From contig NC_080423.1 of NCBI RefSeq assembly GCF_029873635.1, positions 105,381,773 through 105,445,772 of the forward strand: a stretch of DNA of 64,000 nt. Direction: 5' to 3'. A program made the position numbers and the translations under genes. Under the pieces are notes generated by a model. It was not told the DNA's origin. It did not search any database and was given only the letters and a program-made list of their open reading frames with translations. Below are positions 22,994 to 33,233 of the stretch, one piece after another. This DNA comes from Malania oleifera. Lineage: Eukaryota > Streptophyta > Magnoliopsida > Santalales > Ximeniaceae. Each line of letters begins with the position of its first letter. Position 1 is the stretch's first letter.

Positions 22994-24120
22994 GTCGTCT
23001 TTAATGTTACTATTAGAAATTCTATGTGGCAGACATCTTGTATTCCTTGAGAATATTGGGCCCCAGAACATTTGTAGTCAACGTTTGTATTTTCCTTAGG
23101 CAATCTTGGAAGATGAGGGTATTGTCATTACAAGTTGAGGGTATTGTGGTAATATTATTGAAACAACATTAGAATAGCCATGCCAAACTTTGCAATCCCA
23201 TATTCACAAGAATCCTGATAGTGAATGGAATAAAAATATTTGCGTGAGGTAGTAATCTCATTCCCTGGAATAAGATACCCACGAAGTCCAAATAGGGCAT
23301 TTAAGATAATTTAAGTCAAAATCCCTGACGAGCTCAAACTCACTCTCTAACTCCATTTGACTGTCTATGCCTTGTTTGGTATGCAAGAATGGAATGGAAT
23401 AGGAATTGGATGGACTGGAGAATGGAATGCCCATTCCCGTTCCATTTTTTGGTTGCTAACACTGAATTACACTAGAATGGAATGACCATTTCCATTCTCA
23501 TTCGCATTCCCATGTTTAGTGTGTATAATGGTGGGATAAAATGATTTCTAATTTTTAGAAAAGTACCTTCAAATTTTCAAATTAACAAATACATTCTAGA
23601 GAAATTATTTTATACGCAAATACAAATCAAAGTAGAATGGATTATTGGAATGAATATCTCATTCATATATGCAGATAAATCTATTTCATGAATTTTCCTG
23701 CATACTGGATGCCCGGGTTGATTAATACATTTGTGCAATAGAAACTCGAACGTTAGGGCAGCAAAAACTCAAGCACAGTGCACGGATGAGCCTGTGCAGT
23801 AGTGCTGAAGTAGGCAGCACACAGTACATTCTATGCAGTGTAATATTACCATAATCTGATGATTTTAAGGTCTTTCACTACACTAGCTACTCTCTAACTA
23901 TTCGTATATGCAGATTAACATCACCTAGGGATAACTGGTTTGATCATTGGGTATCTGTGTTTGATCATGGACATTTATTTTGGAGGTCCTGAGTTCAAAT
24001 ATTGGGAAGAAAAGGGTTGATGTTCGGGCTGGGGAATAGGCTAACTCTTGCGTATAGTGCAAGCCAGTGGGCCTCCATGTTTATCCAGAGAAAAAATATT
24101 ATTCCAATAATTACACGGAG
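22994..24120. other. Intergenic, with MITE-like and SINE-like stretches
   Basis: No gene. 23369-23690 begins TTGTTTGGTATGCAAGAATGGAATGG and is full of GGAATGGAAT/CATTCCATT words in both orientations, typical of a small hairpin-forming element. Around 23930-24070 a box-A-like stretch followed by 'ggaggtcctgagttcaaat' resembles a tRNA-derived SINE promoter, but without a clear tail or target duplication. Confidence 0.35.
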
Positions 24121-26092
24121 ACACTTGAATAATTGGTGTCAATGAAGTTAAGCATGAAGAAGAAGAAGAAGAAAAATAAGAAGAAGAGAGAGAGGGGGGA
24201 CCATGATGCTCATGTTCAAGCTTCTCTCTCTGCCTACCCTCTCGGTGATGTCACTGCTCATGGCCATGATTTTCAATGGCGGATGTGTCTTCATCAGAAA
24301 ATAGTCCTGATTGGTGACAAGTCTTTCGATCTGGAGAAGATTGAGTGAGTCAATTTTGTTTCCTAGTTGGAGTGAAATCCTCTAGTGAATCAATGGATTA
24401 GGGTCTTGTTAATGGCTGCTTGGTGGTTTTTTGAGAGACCGTCTTAAGCTTTTTTTTGTGTTTGGAGCGATTTTCTCCGTTGAATAGATCTGGAAAATTC
24501 TGGTGTTGGATAGAACATGGATTGACAAGAAGTGTGCAGTTCTTCAGGTTAGGGTGGAGTTTGAAGGGGAAAGGGAAGTCCATCTTCATTCTTAAGGGTT
24601 GAATGTTTTTAGTGGGGAGATATTGCTTAGGGTTGAAATCTTTTGCAGACTCTGAGAAGCATAGGGGCATGTGCAGCAGTTGCTGTCGGATGTGAAGAAA
24701 GGTTTTAGGTGGGGTGAAGAGTGTTGTTTGGCCATCACCCTCCGAGAATGGTGGCCAATGTTTCGACTATGATGGCATGATGCTGTTTCAAGGAGGACAT
24801 CTTGTTCTCCCTTCGCTGTACTTTCTGCTTCTGCTGTTAATATAATTCTTTTTCTTATAAAAAAAATGATGCAGTTTTGGGGTGAGAATTAGGTGGTGGG
24901 GGTGAAAGAGAGTCTGTTGTTAGAGTTTCTACGAGTTATAGCATCGGGGGAAGATGACTCAGGTGGGTCTGGGCTTGGATCAAGGATCTATTGGAGTGGG
25001 CCAGGTGCTCTCTCCTTTACATTCTATTTGGGTGAATTATTGAATGGGTTTTATTTAATCGAGGCCTATTAAGTGCAGGGAACTAGCAATGCATAGCAGG
25101 GTTACCCTAAGGTCCCATAGAATTGTTTCTCAGTCAAGGTCAATTCTTGTTTGTGTAGTGGGTGGCCCATCCATAGAAAACTTCGATTAGAGAAATATAA
25201 AATCCCAGGCCCAGAAATAGGGCTTTAAGACAGATCAAGCGTTTTTCATGTTCTGTTGATAGTGATTGCAATCCAGTTTGGAAGCAATATTCATCTTTTC
25301 AGGAATTTAGGATATTATGAATCATGATATCTCTATCATTTCTTGTCAGTTCATAATACCTCTATTTCTTCTTTTTTGACTCATGACAGCTCTAGAGTTT
25401 ATTGGGATTTATATCTTAGAAGAGGTCTAAATGTTAGGGAGTTGGAGGAGCTTGCTTTTTTGCGCCGTGTGTTCGGGGGAGGCCAGGTTTCTAATAGGAG
25501 GGATGCTAGGGAGTAGGTTCTGGGGTGAATTCTCCTGTATGCCCTTTTTTGTTTACCTTATCTTGTCTATTGTGCCTTTTATCCATCATCATTCTGTTTG
25601 GGAGTCAAAGTTTCCTCCTAAGATCAAAGATTTTGTTTGGCTGGTGGCTCTTAATAGAGTAAACACTAACAATGTGTTGCAGAGTAGGAGGCCTTTTAAG
25701 GCAGTCAAAAACAGTACCTCATATATTTCTGCACCATCCATTTTCTTAGGGTATGTGGAGTAGGCTGTTTGAAGATGGTGGATGAATTTTTGATTGTTTC
25801 TTTTATTGGGATTGGGAAGAGGGATGCTGCTGCAGCTTTGTGGAAGTGTGTGTGCTCTTTGCAGTTATGTGGGGGATCTGGATGGAGCTAAATTCACGAA
25901 TTTTTAATGGGAAGAAGCTGTCTTCAAATGTGCTCTGGGATAGGATTCAATACTTGTCATCTCTTTGGGCGTTAGTGCAGGTTGCTCCCTGGATTTTGAG
26001 GATGTCTAAATGGAATGGGAAGGCTTTGTTGTTTTGTTGTAGTCTTTATTTATCCTCATTATTGAATATTCTTCTTTCTAATTGATGAAGTT
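24121..26092 (+). mobile_element. L1-type LINE fragments, rearranged
   Basis: Plus-strand remains of a plant L1. An early open frame (24133-24348) has KSFDLEKIE, which resembles the N-terminal part of L1 ORF1. 25431-25763 has VWESKFPPKIKDFVWLVALN followed by NTNNVLQSRRPFKA, the zinc-finger/RT-associated domain near the C-terminus. 25840-26085 has WGIWMELNSRIFNGK and WDRIQYLSSLWA, the usual C-terminal tail. It ends in a T-rich stretch near 26092. Most of the reverse transcriptase is missing and a poly-A-like run lies inside (24858-24866), so this is either a deleted copy or two pieces side by side. Confidence 0.8.
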
Positions 26093-26346
26093 TTTTTTTT
26101 AGAAATTTATAAATATTTTTAATTTTTGTAATCAATTTTTTAAAAGGCGAAGGTGCAATGTGAGGTATTTTAACTCTTAAGAGGCGAGATGTAAGCCTTA
26201 AGGCGTTGAGGCATAAGTATTTTGAAAATTCTATTCTTAGATAAAAATATGTAAATAAATTACGAATATTTTAAAAAATATTCTTAATTATTTGTATTAA
26301 GAAAATTACAAATAAAACATAATTAAATATAATTTGTGAACTTGAA

Positions 26347-27348
26347 TTAGCCATTTAAAAATGGTAACATTCATTAACCCTATGTTTGGAGAGACTTTAG
26401 ATTTGGATTTGTATCAGATTTGGATAAGATTTAATATAAAATTTTATTGAAATTTGTCCAAATTCATCCAAATCCAAATCCAAGGTCCGAAATCCATGCT
26501 CCCAAGCGCAGCGCAAATAAATCATGCCAAGAGATAGCTCTAATGCTACAAAGTTCAAATTATTTTCAGATGCAAGATGTAACTCTCAATTATTTTAGAA
26601 AGGTGTTCAAGAGTTTCAAAAATCAACTTATTTATGATATTCCTATCATATAAACATGTAGTTAAATTTTTCTTGTCAAATCTAACTTGAGATTCACACA
26701 CCCAAAATGCGTAAGCCTTAACTTAGAAGGCACAAAAGGCGTGCCTTTTGTACAGTGTGTAAGCTTGTGTAATGTGCAGGCCTTTTTGGGATTTGATATT
26801 TTAGACTAAGCCTTAAGTCATTTTAGGCATGCCTCGTTTTGAGGCTTTTAGGATTTGGTGTTTTAAATTGAGCCTCAAGGCGTTTTATGCATACGTTATC
26901 TTGAAGTGAGCCTTGATTGAGCCTTTTAGAACATTATTTTCTATTATATATATATATATTTTTTTAAAAATGAAAATTTTTAGTTATTTATTTTGGGAAA
27001 ACATAGGGATTTTAGGACTTTATTTAAATGAGTAAGATCATATTGAAGCTGTCTTTTGGAGTTGGCTGCACTGGGTATTTGAATTGTACAGTTTTTACCT
27101 TGTGGTGCATTTGCATCATTTCATGAGATGAATCATTTGACCACCCTGCTCTAGTCATATTGTTTGAGAGATGCCTGTCTTTTTGAACCTGCACAAGAGC
27201 ATGGATTTTGAGATTTGTTGTTTTGTATGAGATTTTCCTTGTTCAAGTCAGGGCCATTAATGGTGTGGCTCTTCAATATGTAGTGGTTTGTAATGTTTCT
27301 AGATTCATATTAGTTCTTATATTTTGTGCAATTTTTTTTGATAATTAG
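26347..27348. repeat. Repeat unit A of a local direct duplication
   Basis: Starts TTAGCCATTTAAAAATG, as does unit B at 27349. Shared landmarks in order include CACACCCAAAATG, 'aggcgtgccttttgtacag', 'cctcaaggc(g)ttttaggcatgcc', 'agttatttattttgg', 'cctgcacaagagcatgg' and 'ccttgttcaagtcaggg'. Unit A carries an extra MITE-like piece (26385-26510). No coding capacity seen. Confidence 0.8.
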
Positions 27349-28160
27349 TTAGCCATTTAAAAATGTTAATCTGAATTCATGAAGTAAATTATGTTAGGAG
27401 ACGGCTATAACATTACAAGATTCGAATTATTTTCAAGATCTAAGATGTAACTCTCAATTATTTTGGAGAGGTTGAGGTTCATGATGTCAAAAATCAACTT
27501 ATATTATGATATTGCTTTCATATATACATGTAGGTAAAATTTTCCAGTCAAATTTGACTTGAAATTCACACACCCAAAATGTATAAGCCTCGACTTAAAA
27601 CTTATAAGGCACCAAAGGTGTGCCTTTTGTACAATGCTAAGCCTCAATGTGTAATGGGTAAACTTTTTTGGGATTTGATTTTAGACTTAAACCTCAAGGC
27701 ATTTTAGGCATCCCTCAACTTGAGGCAAGCCTTAAGGTGAGCCTCAATTGTGCCTTTTAAAACATTATCTTCTATACAAAATATTTTATTTCCAGTTATT
27801 TATTTTGGAAAACATAGATTTTAGGACTTTATATTGGTGTGATCACTTTGAAGTTGAATTTTGGATTTGGAAAACATTGGGTATTTGAATTGTAGGGTTT
27901 TTAGTCTTTTTACCATGTCGTGTGCCTGCATCGTTTCATTGTACAAATTTATTGACTACCACACTTTGGTCATATTGTTTAAGAGGTTTCTATCTTTTTG
28001 AACCTGCACACAAGCATGGATTTTGAGATTTGTTGTTCTATATGAGATTTTCCTTGTTCAAGTCAGGGCTAGCAATTGTGTGGCTCTACTATAGATAGTG
28101 GTTTTTAATATTTCCAAATTCATAATGAGTTCTTATTTTTTGGATAAATTTTCTAATAAC
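27349..28160. repeat. Repeat unit B, directly behind unit A
   Basis: Same landmarks as unit A at offsets of 813-1002 bp, the difference being indels. Its right end is interrupted by RTE and L1 insertions (28165-29412), after which the 'gttagcca.ttaaaaatgctaac' phrase resumes. Confidence 0.8.
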
Positions 28161-28164
28161 TACT

Positions 28165-29078
28165 TTTTCCCCAATCACAATAAGTGTATATCAAGGATCT
28201 GCTTGGACCCCTTATGTTTTACACTAGTGATGGATGAACTTACTAGGAGAATCCTAAATAAAGTTCCATGGTGTATGTTGTTTGTAGATGATATTTTCTT
28301 GATTGATGAAAATAGGAGTGTTGTAGAGTCTAAGTTAGGATCATGGAGAGAAGCTTTAGAATCTAGAGGTTCTAGGATAAGTAGAGAAATAAGATAGAAT
28401 ATAATTTTATTCATAGTAGGACAAATATTGAAGAAATTATTGAACATGATGAACAAGAAACCAAAAGCACTAGTAGGTTTCTATAGCTTGGATCTGTTAT
28501 GCAAGCTGAAGGAGAAGTTGAAGAAGATGTGATACATGGAGATAAAGTAGGTTGGGTAAAATGGAGAAGTGCTTTAGGCATGTTGTGTGATTGTAGAATA
28601 CGCTTAAAATTGTAAAAGGAAAGTTTTATGGGATGGTTGAAGACTGCTATACTATATGGATTTGAATGTTTGATAACCAAGAAATAACATATGCAAAAAG
28701 TAGAAGTTGTTGAAATGAGAATGTTAAGGTGGATGAGTGATATAATGTTAAAAGATAAATTAAGGAACAAATATATTTGTGGTAACTAGGCATAGCTCCT
28801 GTAGTACATAAGATAAGGGTAGGATGACTTAGATTGTTTGGGCATCTAGAACATAGTCCAAATAGTGCATTGATGAGGAGGAGTGAGCAAATTACTGTTA
28901 GGGGCAGTAGAAGGGGTAGGATTAGACCTAAAATAACGTGGAATGAGATAATGAGTGAGGATTTAAGAGCCCTGAAATTGGCAAAGGAAATTTTCTATCG
29001 TGTAAATTGGTAGAAAAGGATTTATATGTATTTGACCCTACCTAGTGAGACTTAATGCTTGGTTTGTTATCGATGTTA
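28165..29078 (+). mobile_element. RTE-type LINE, 5'-truncated, decayed reverse transcriptase
   Basis: The plus strand encodes the end of an RTE reverse transcriptase. FPITISVYQG lies near 28168. TLVMDELTRRIL and the active-site motif FVDDI lie within 28098-28397, followed by WREALESRGSR. Further on come weaker matches to 'GWVKWRSALGMLCD', 'EMRMLRWMSD', 'LRLFGHLEHSP', 'RRSEQITVRGSRRGR' and 'LALKLAKE..YRVNW', in shifted frames. The catalytic motif has V where family members usually have A. It ends in the TTGTTATCGATGTTATTGT tail typical of RTE. Confidence 0.88.
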
Positions 29079-29088
29079 TTGTTAGCCA

Positions 29089-29412
29089 TTTTTTTTAGGA
29101 TAATAAATCAAATCTATTGAAAAGAAAACATAATTAAAATGAAATGAGGACAAGAAATCCCCCAAGAAAAAAGCACCAAAAAGGTAACAAATTACATCAG
29201 AGCCGCCTTCCAATCCCTTCCAATATCGGACAGCAAAATTACCCCCAAAACCCCACAAGAATGAGCCCAAAAAGAAGCAATTCTGGAGAAGTCTTCTGAT
29301 CTTTATAAACTCTAGCATTCTCCAACCCAAGCGACCACAAGATTGTAAAAAAAGTAGTCCCAAAATATCCTTTCTCTGGCCCTCCCGAAACCCCAAAAAC
29401 TTCACCTATTAG
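29089..29412 (-). mobile_element. L1 LINE 3' fragment with 10-bp target duplication
   Basis: Flanked by TTGTTAGCCA (29079-29088 and 29413-29422). The top strand begins with a T run, so the element is reversed, with its poly-A end at the left. The minus-strand open frame (29082-29405) ends in a tail reminiscent of L1 C-termini (LLQNCFFLGSFLWGF) but is too eroded for a confident domain call. It inserted beside the tail of the RTE copy. Confidence 0.7.
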
Positions 29413-29439
29413 TTGTTAGCCAGTTAAAAATGCTAACTT

Positions 29440-29870
29440 GTATTCAATGGTCTGTTTGGGAACCTGAATTTGAGAAGATGTATTTGAATTTGGGAAGTTC
29501 AAATGTGATACCCTGTTTGGGATCGCACTTGGAAGGGTGTATTTGAATTTGAGTGAAATTTAGGGTGAGTTTCACTCCCCAAAATTTGTGTATTTCAAAT
29601 TCATTATTTACCCATGTATTTGAGTCCCCAATTTCCAATCCCTTTCCCTTCTCCCCCTCCCTCAAAGCTCCCTTAAGCTGATCCCCCCTCCACCCTCAAA
29701 GCTCCAGCGCTGATCTCTCCTCCTCCCTTGAAGCTCCAGAGCTGCTCACCCCGCCTCCCTTAGAGCTGCTCTCTCCCCTCCTTCGAAGCTCCATCCTGGA
29801 GTTGCTCTCTCCCTCCCTCAAATCTCTAACCCAAAATTTGATAAATCTGATCCATGGACTGGTATGATTG
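29440..29870. other. MITE-like sequence and CT-rich leader-like block
   Basis: 29447-29620 has GGTCTGTTTGGGAACCTGAATTTG-like and GGGTGTATTTGAATTTGAG repeats, as in small hAT/Harbinger-type MITEs. 29655-29825 is a CT-rich block with three or four degenerate copies of '(c/g)aagctccag.gctg.tctct'. It ends at a possible splice donor, GGACTG/GTATGA, near 29862. This could be a non-coding first exon of the HAL3 gene, but no transcript evidence is available. Confidence 0.35.
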
Positions 29871-31933
29871 TGTGTGTGTGTGTGTGTTTTTTTTTATTTT
29901 TTAATTCTGCATTTTTTCTTCTAATACATGTAATTTCTGTATTGCCAAGAATTGTTTATGAAAAGCCACTTTAATGTAAATGGATAAGGATGAAAAATTG
30001 GAAATGAATATCTGGGACCGAGTCCAGGTCATCTGTTCAAATACAGAACAAAAATAGAGGTTAGGTTGAATGAAGAATGATATTAGAAGAAGTAAGCAGT
30101 GTTGGATGAACAGTGAAGCCATTTTTTTTCCCTTCAAAAGACAAAGAGGGGGGGGGGGGGGGGGATGCAAAAATGGACAAAATGTTGAAGCTAGAAATGC
30201 CAAAGTCTTCATCTTCTGTTAATCCCTAATTAAAGTAGTCCTCAAGTTGAGAGAGTAACTGATTTTGGAGGAGGCAGTGCCTCTGAAATGGAGGATGAAG
30301 AAGCTCTAGAAATCTTAAGGCTGATATTTTGCAGGTATCGTGGTAAAGAAAGCAAAAAAAAAAAAACATTGTTATTTTTTTCTTATGCACACACTCCCTT
30401 TTTCTTACTAATTGAAGTATTGATTTTCTTTTTGAGATAAGTCGCTTCACGAAGTATTTGATTAAATTCTGTTAGTAGGCTGCTCTAAGTTTGTTTTCTA
30501 GTCTTTAAGAAAAATTTCATGAATTTTCTGTGATGAAGAATTAGGTGAAGTGCTGTATTTCGTAAACATTGCCATATAACTTATATCTTTCAATTGCTCC
30601 ATGTTTACGAGGTAACATGCTCTTTTTTTATTTCTTTTTTTTAATTGTTTATTGTTTTGTTTTGGTGCTTGTTTTGCTTTCTTCTAGTTAGGCTTCAAAA
30701 TTCTTGATTGGGTGGGTAGCTTCTATATGTTTGTAGAGAATGTGTTTGTGAAAATGTTACTTGATCAGATTGGGGGTTAGAAAGCTTCTGTATGTTTGTA
30801 GAGGATGTGTTTGTTAAAATATTTCTTTGAATGAATTAGATATTTTGTATATAAAGTGGGTACTTAAGTTAGATATCATTGTAGTTATCTCTGCCAGCGT
30901 GTGGCTAGATACCCTTACTATAGTAGAGCGGGGGATTCCACGGATCCAAGGATTTTCCACTTTGCCTGGCAGCATTCAAGGAGCAGGAAACCACTGTTAC
31001 CTAGTCCTGCTCCATCTAGTTTAACTTCCATAAGATATGCCATAATCATAATAATATTTCTTCTGATAATCACATTTTGATTTATGGCTGGAAAGAATAT
31101 GAATAGTGATTTTATATGCTAATTGGATAATAACATTTTCTTTTTGCATATCAATTATTTGACAAAATAAATACATTGTGATTAATAAATTTAAAAGTTG
31201 GAGGTAGTAAGTTCTTATGGTGACGCATTTATCGCCCAAGAAACAGTCATGCATTTCCACATACATGTTTGGAAATTCTTTTTTGAGTTTCTACTTTCTT
31301 TTTCCCTGTTCTTTTGAAACATTAATACATTAGTTGACAAAGTGGTTTCAATCTCATTTGTAGCAATATCTTGAGGGACAAGGTCCTTGACCTTTTAAGT
31401 TTTGCTAGAATTGGAGGGTTTTACAATGGTATTGAAGTGTAGAAATATCTTTGGTCTTTGTTTAATTGAGTTCTTGTTTAGGTAAACGCAAAAGCAACTT
31501 AATGTATTGGTAAAAAATTGAAAATTGAGATCGTATTTTGGTACACTTGTGCACAGTTCAAGTCATTTGTGTCAGTATTTGCTTTATCATTCCTACTTAA
31601 TTACTCTTATATTTACTATTCTTATAGCTGCTGTAACTATATGTATATCTTCACACTTCCATTTTTGCATGGATGTTAATTTTAAACTTGATATTTTTTA
31701 TTTTTGGTAAAAATCAACTATTTGGAGTTGATGGTAATTTAGCTACCTCAGTTAGGGAGTATATTAACATGACCCAAAGAAATTTATAAAATTATACTGA
31801 GAGATGATTATTTTTAAGACTTTACTAGAATTGGAATTTTTCTTTAGTGTCGTAAAACCATTTGATCTTTGACTTTCTAATAAATCATAATATGACCCCT
31901 GTATTTTTGTTACTTTCATGAAATATGTATAAA

Positions 31934-31976
<43 letters not shown>

Positions 31977-32000
31977 TAGAATTTAATTTGATATCTTGAT
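29871..32000. other. Intergenic, no gene seen
   Basis: Short random open frames only. It includes a 17-18 base poly-G run (about 30147), a small direct duplication of about 40 bp (30719 and 30783, 'ttctatatgtttgtagagaatgtgtttgt'), and a CT/CA microsatellite (31935-31976). Confidence 0.5.
31935..31976. repeat. (CT)n(CA)n microsatellite
   Basis: TCTCTC run followed by CACACA run, about 42 bp. Confidence 0.9.
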
Positions 32001-32720
32001 TTTTAATATCTTGGTTGAGATCCACACACTAAAGATGTGTAAGCCTAAACTTAGAAGGCGCAAAAGGCTTGCCTTTTGTACAGTGTGTAAGCCTCAATGT
32101 GTAATGCAGTGACCTTTTTGGGATTTGGTAGTTTAGACCTGAATTCATACGTGTTATTCCATAGGTTTTAGTGTAATTGAGAGCCTCAAGGCATTTTAGG
32201 CATGCCTCATTTTTGGGATTTGGTATTTTGGACTGAACTAGAGGCTTTTTAGGCATATGCCTTGTCTTGAGGTAAGCCTCAAGGTGAGCCTTTGAGTCTC
32301 TTAAGATTCTGTTTTCTGTAAAAAGATGTATTTTATTTCCAGTTATTTATTTTGGAAAACACAAATTTTAGGACTATGTATAGATGGGTGTGTTCACTTG
32401 AAGTTGACTTTTGGAGTTGGAAGCATTGGGTGTTTTAATTGTCGTGTGGTGTGTCTGCATCATTTCACTGTACATATCTATTGACTACATTGTTTGGGGG
32501 GTTTTTGTCTTTTTGAACCTGCACGAGAGCATGAATTTGGGGATTTGTTGTTTTGTTTGAGATTTTTTTTGCTCAAGTCAGGGCTAGTATTTGTGTGGGT
32601 CTTCAATGAATAGTGGTCTATGTATTTCCATATTCATAATTAGTTTTTATTTCTCGTACAAATTTTCTAGTAATTAGTTGTTATTTTTTGTACAAAATTT
32701 ACCATTTTCAACTGCATTCA
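32000..32720. repeat. Repeat unit C, third copy of the 26.3-28.2 kb repeat
   Basis: Begins 'gagatccacacactaaagatgtgtaagcct' and follows the same landmark order as units A and B: 'cttgccttttgtacagtgtgtaagcct', 'cctcaaggcattttaggcatgcc', 'agttatttattttggaaaacac', 'cctgcacgagagcatg', 'gctcaagtcagggctag'. It lies 3.8 kb beyond unit B, in the same orientation. Confidence 0.8.
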
Positions 32721-32929
32721 TAGAGATGCAATGGAAGATTAATCATAATTGAATGTGTAAATTTGCCTCATGTATAGTCATAAATGAGGCAGAAATACTT
32801 TTATGCATCCTTGTTTTGTTTGGGTATTTGACTGGTTAGTGCAAGGCAGTGCATACTTCACATTGATTTGTTTTATGTTTGTATACCTAATTCTTTCATG
32901 ATGGCATTCTGACATTGTCTGGGTGCATC

Positions 32930-33045
32930 AGTTCTGGCCTTGGATTTGTATAGATTTGGACAAAACGCAATACAAAGTTGTATTGAGGTTTGTTGAATTC
33001 TAGACTGCCATTTCCAGGGCTCAAAACTCCACACTCCAAGACACA
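32930..33045. mobile_element. MITE-like insertion, one of a three-copy family
   Basis: CTTGGATTTGTATAGATTTGGA at the left and CCAGGGCTCAAAACTCCA at the right. Similar arrangements ('ttggatttg..ttggat..attttattgaaatttgt.caaattca.ccaaggtccgaaat') occur at 26390-26510 and 52735-52865. The ends could not be fixed. Confidence 0.4.
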
Positions 33046-33233
33046 ATTTGATTATAAATTTGGTTAATTTGTCATTCGTCAACTAATTGTGCAAGTTCTT
33101 AAGTTGTTATCTGGATAGATTATTACGATGATTTTCTGTTAATACAAAGTGTGCTGTGCATGTTTTACTTAGGATATTGGCATCTTCTGTGAATTGGGGT
33201 ACTAGTTGACTTCATTTTTTCCCGGAATAGGAT

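Noticed and set aside
28098-28397. Host gene encoding a reverse-transcriptase-like protein
   Set aside because: The FVDDI frame is a short, frame-broken part of an RTE LINE with the typical 3' tail at about 29078.
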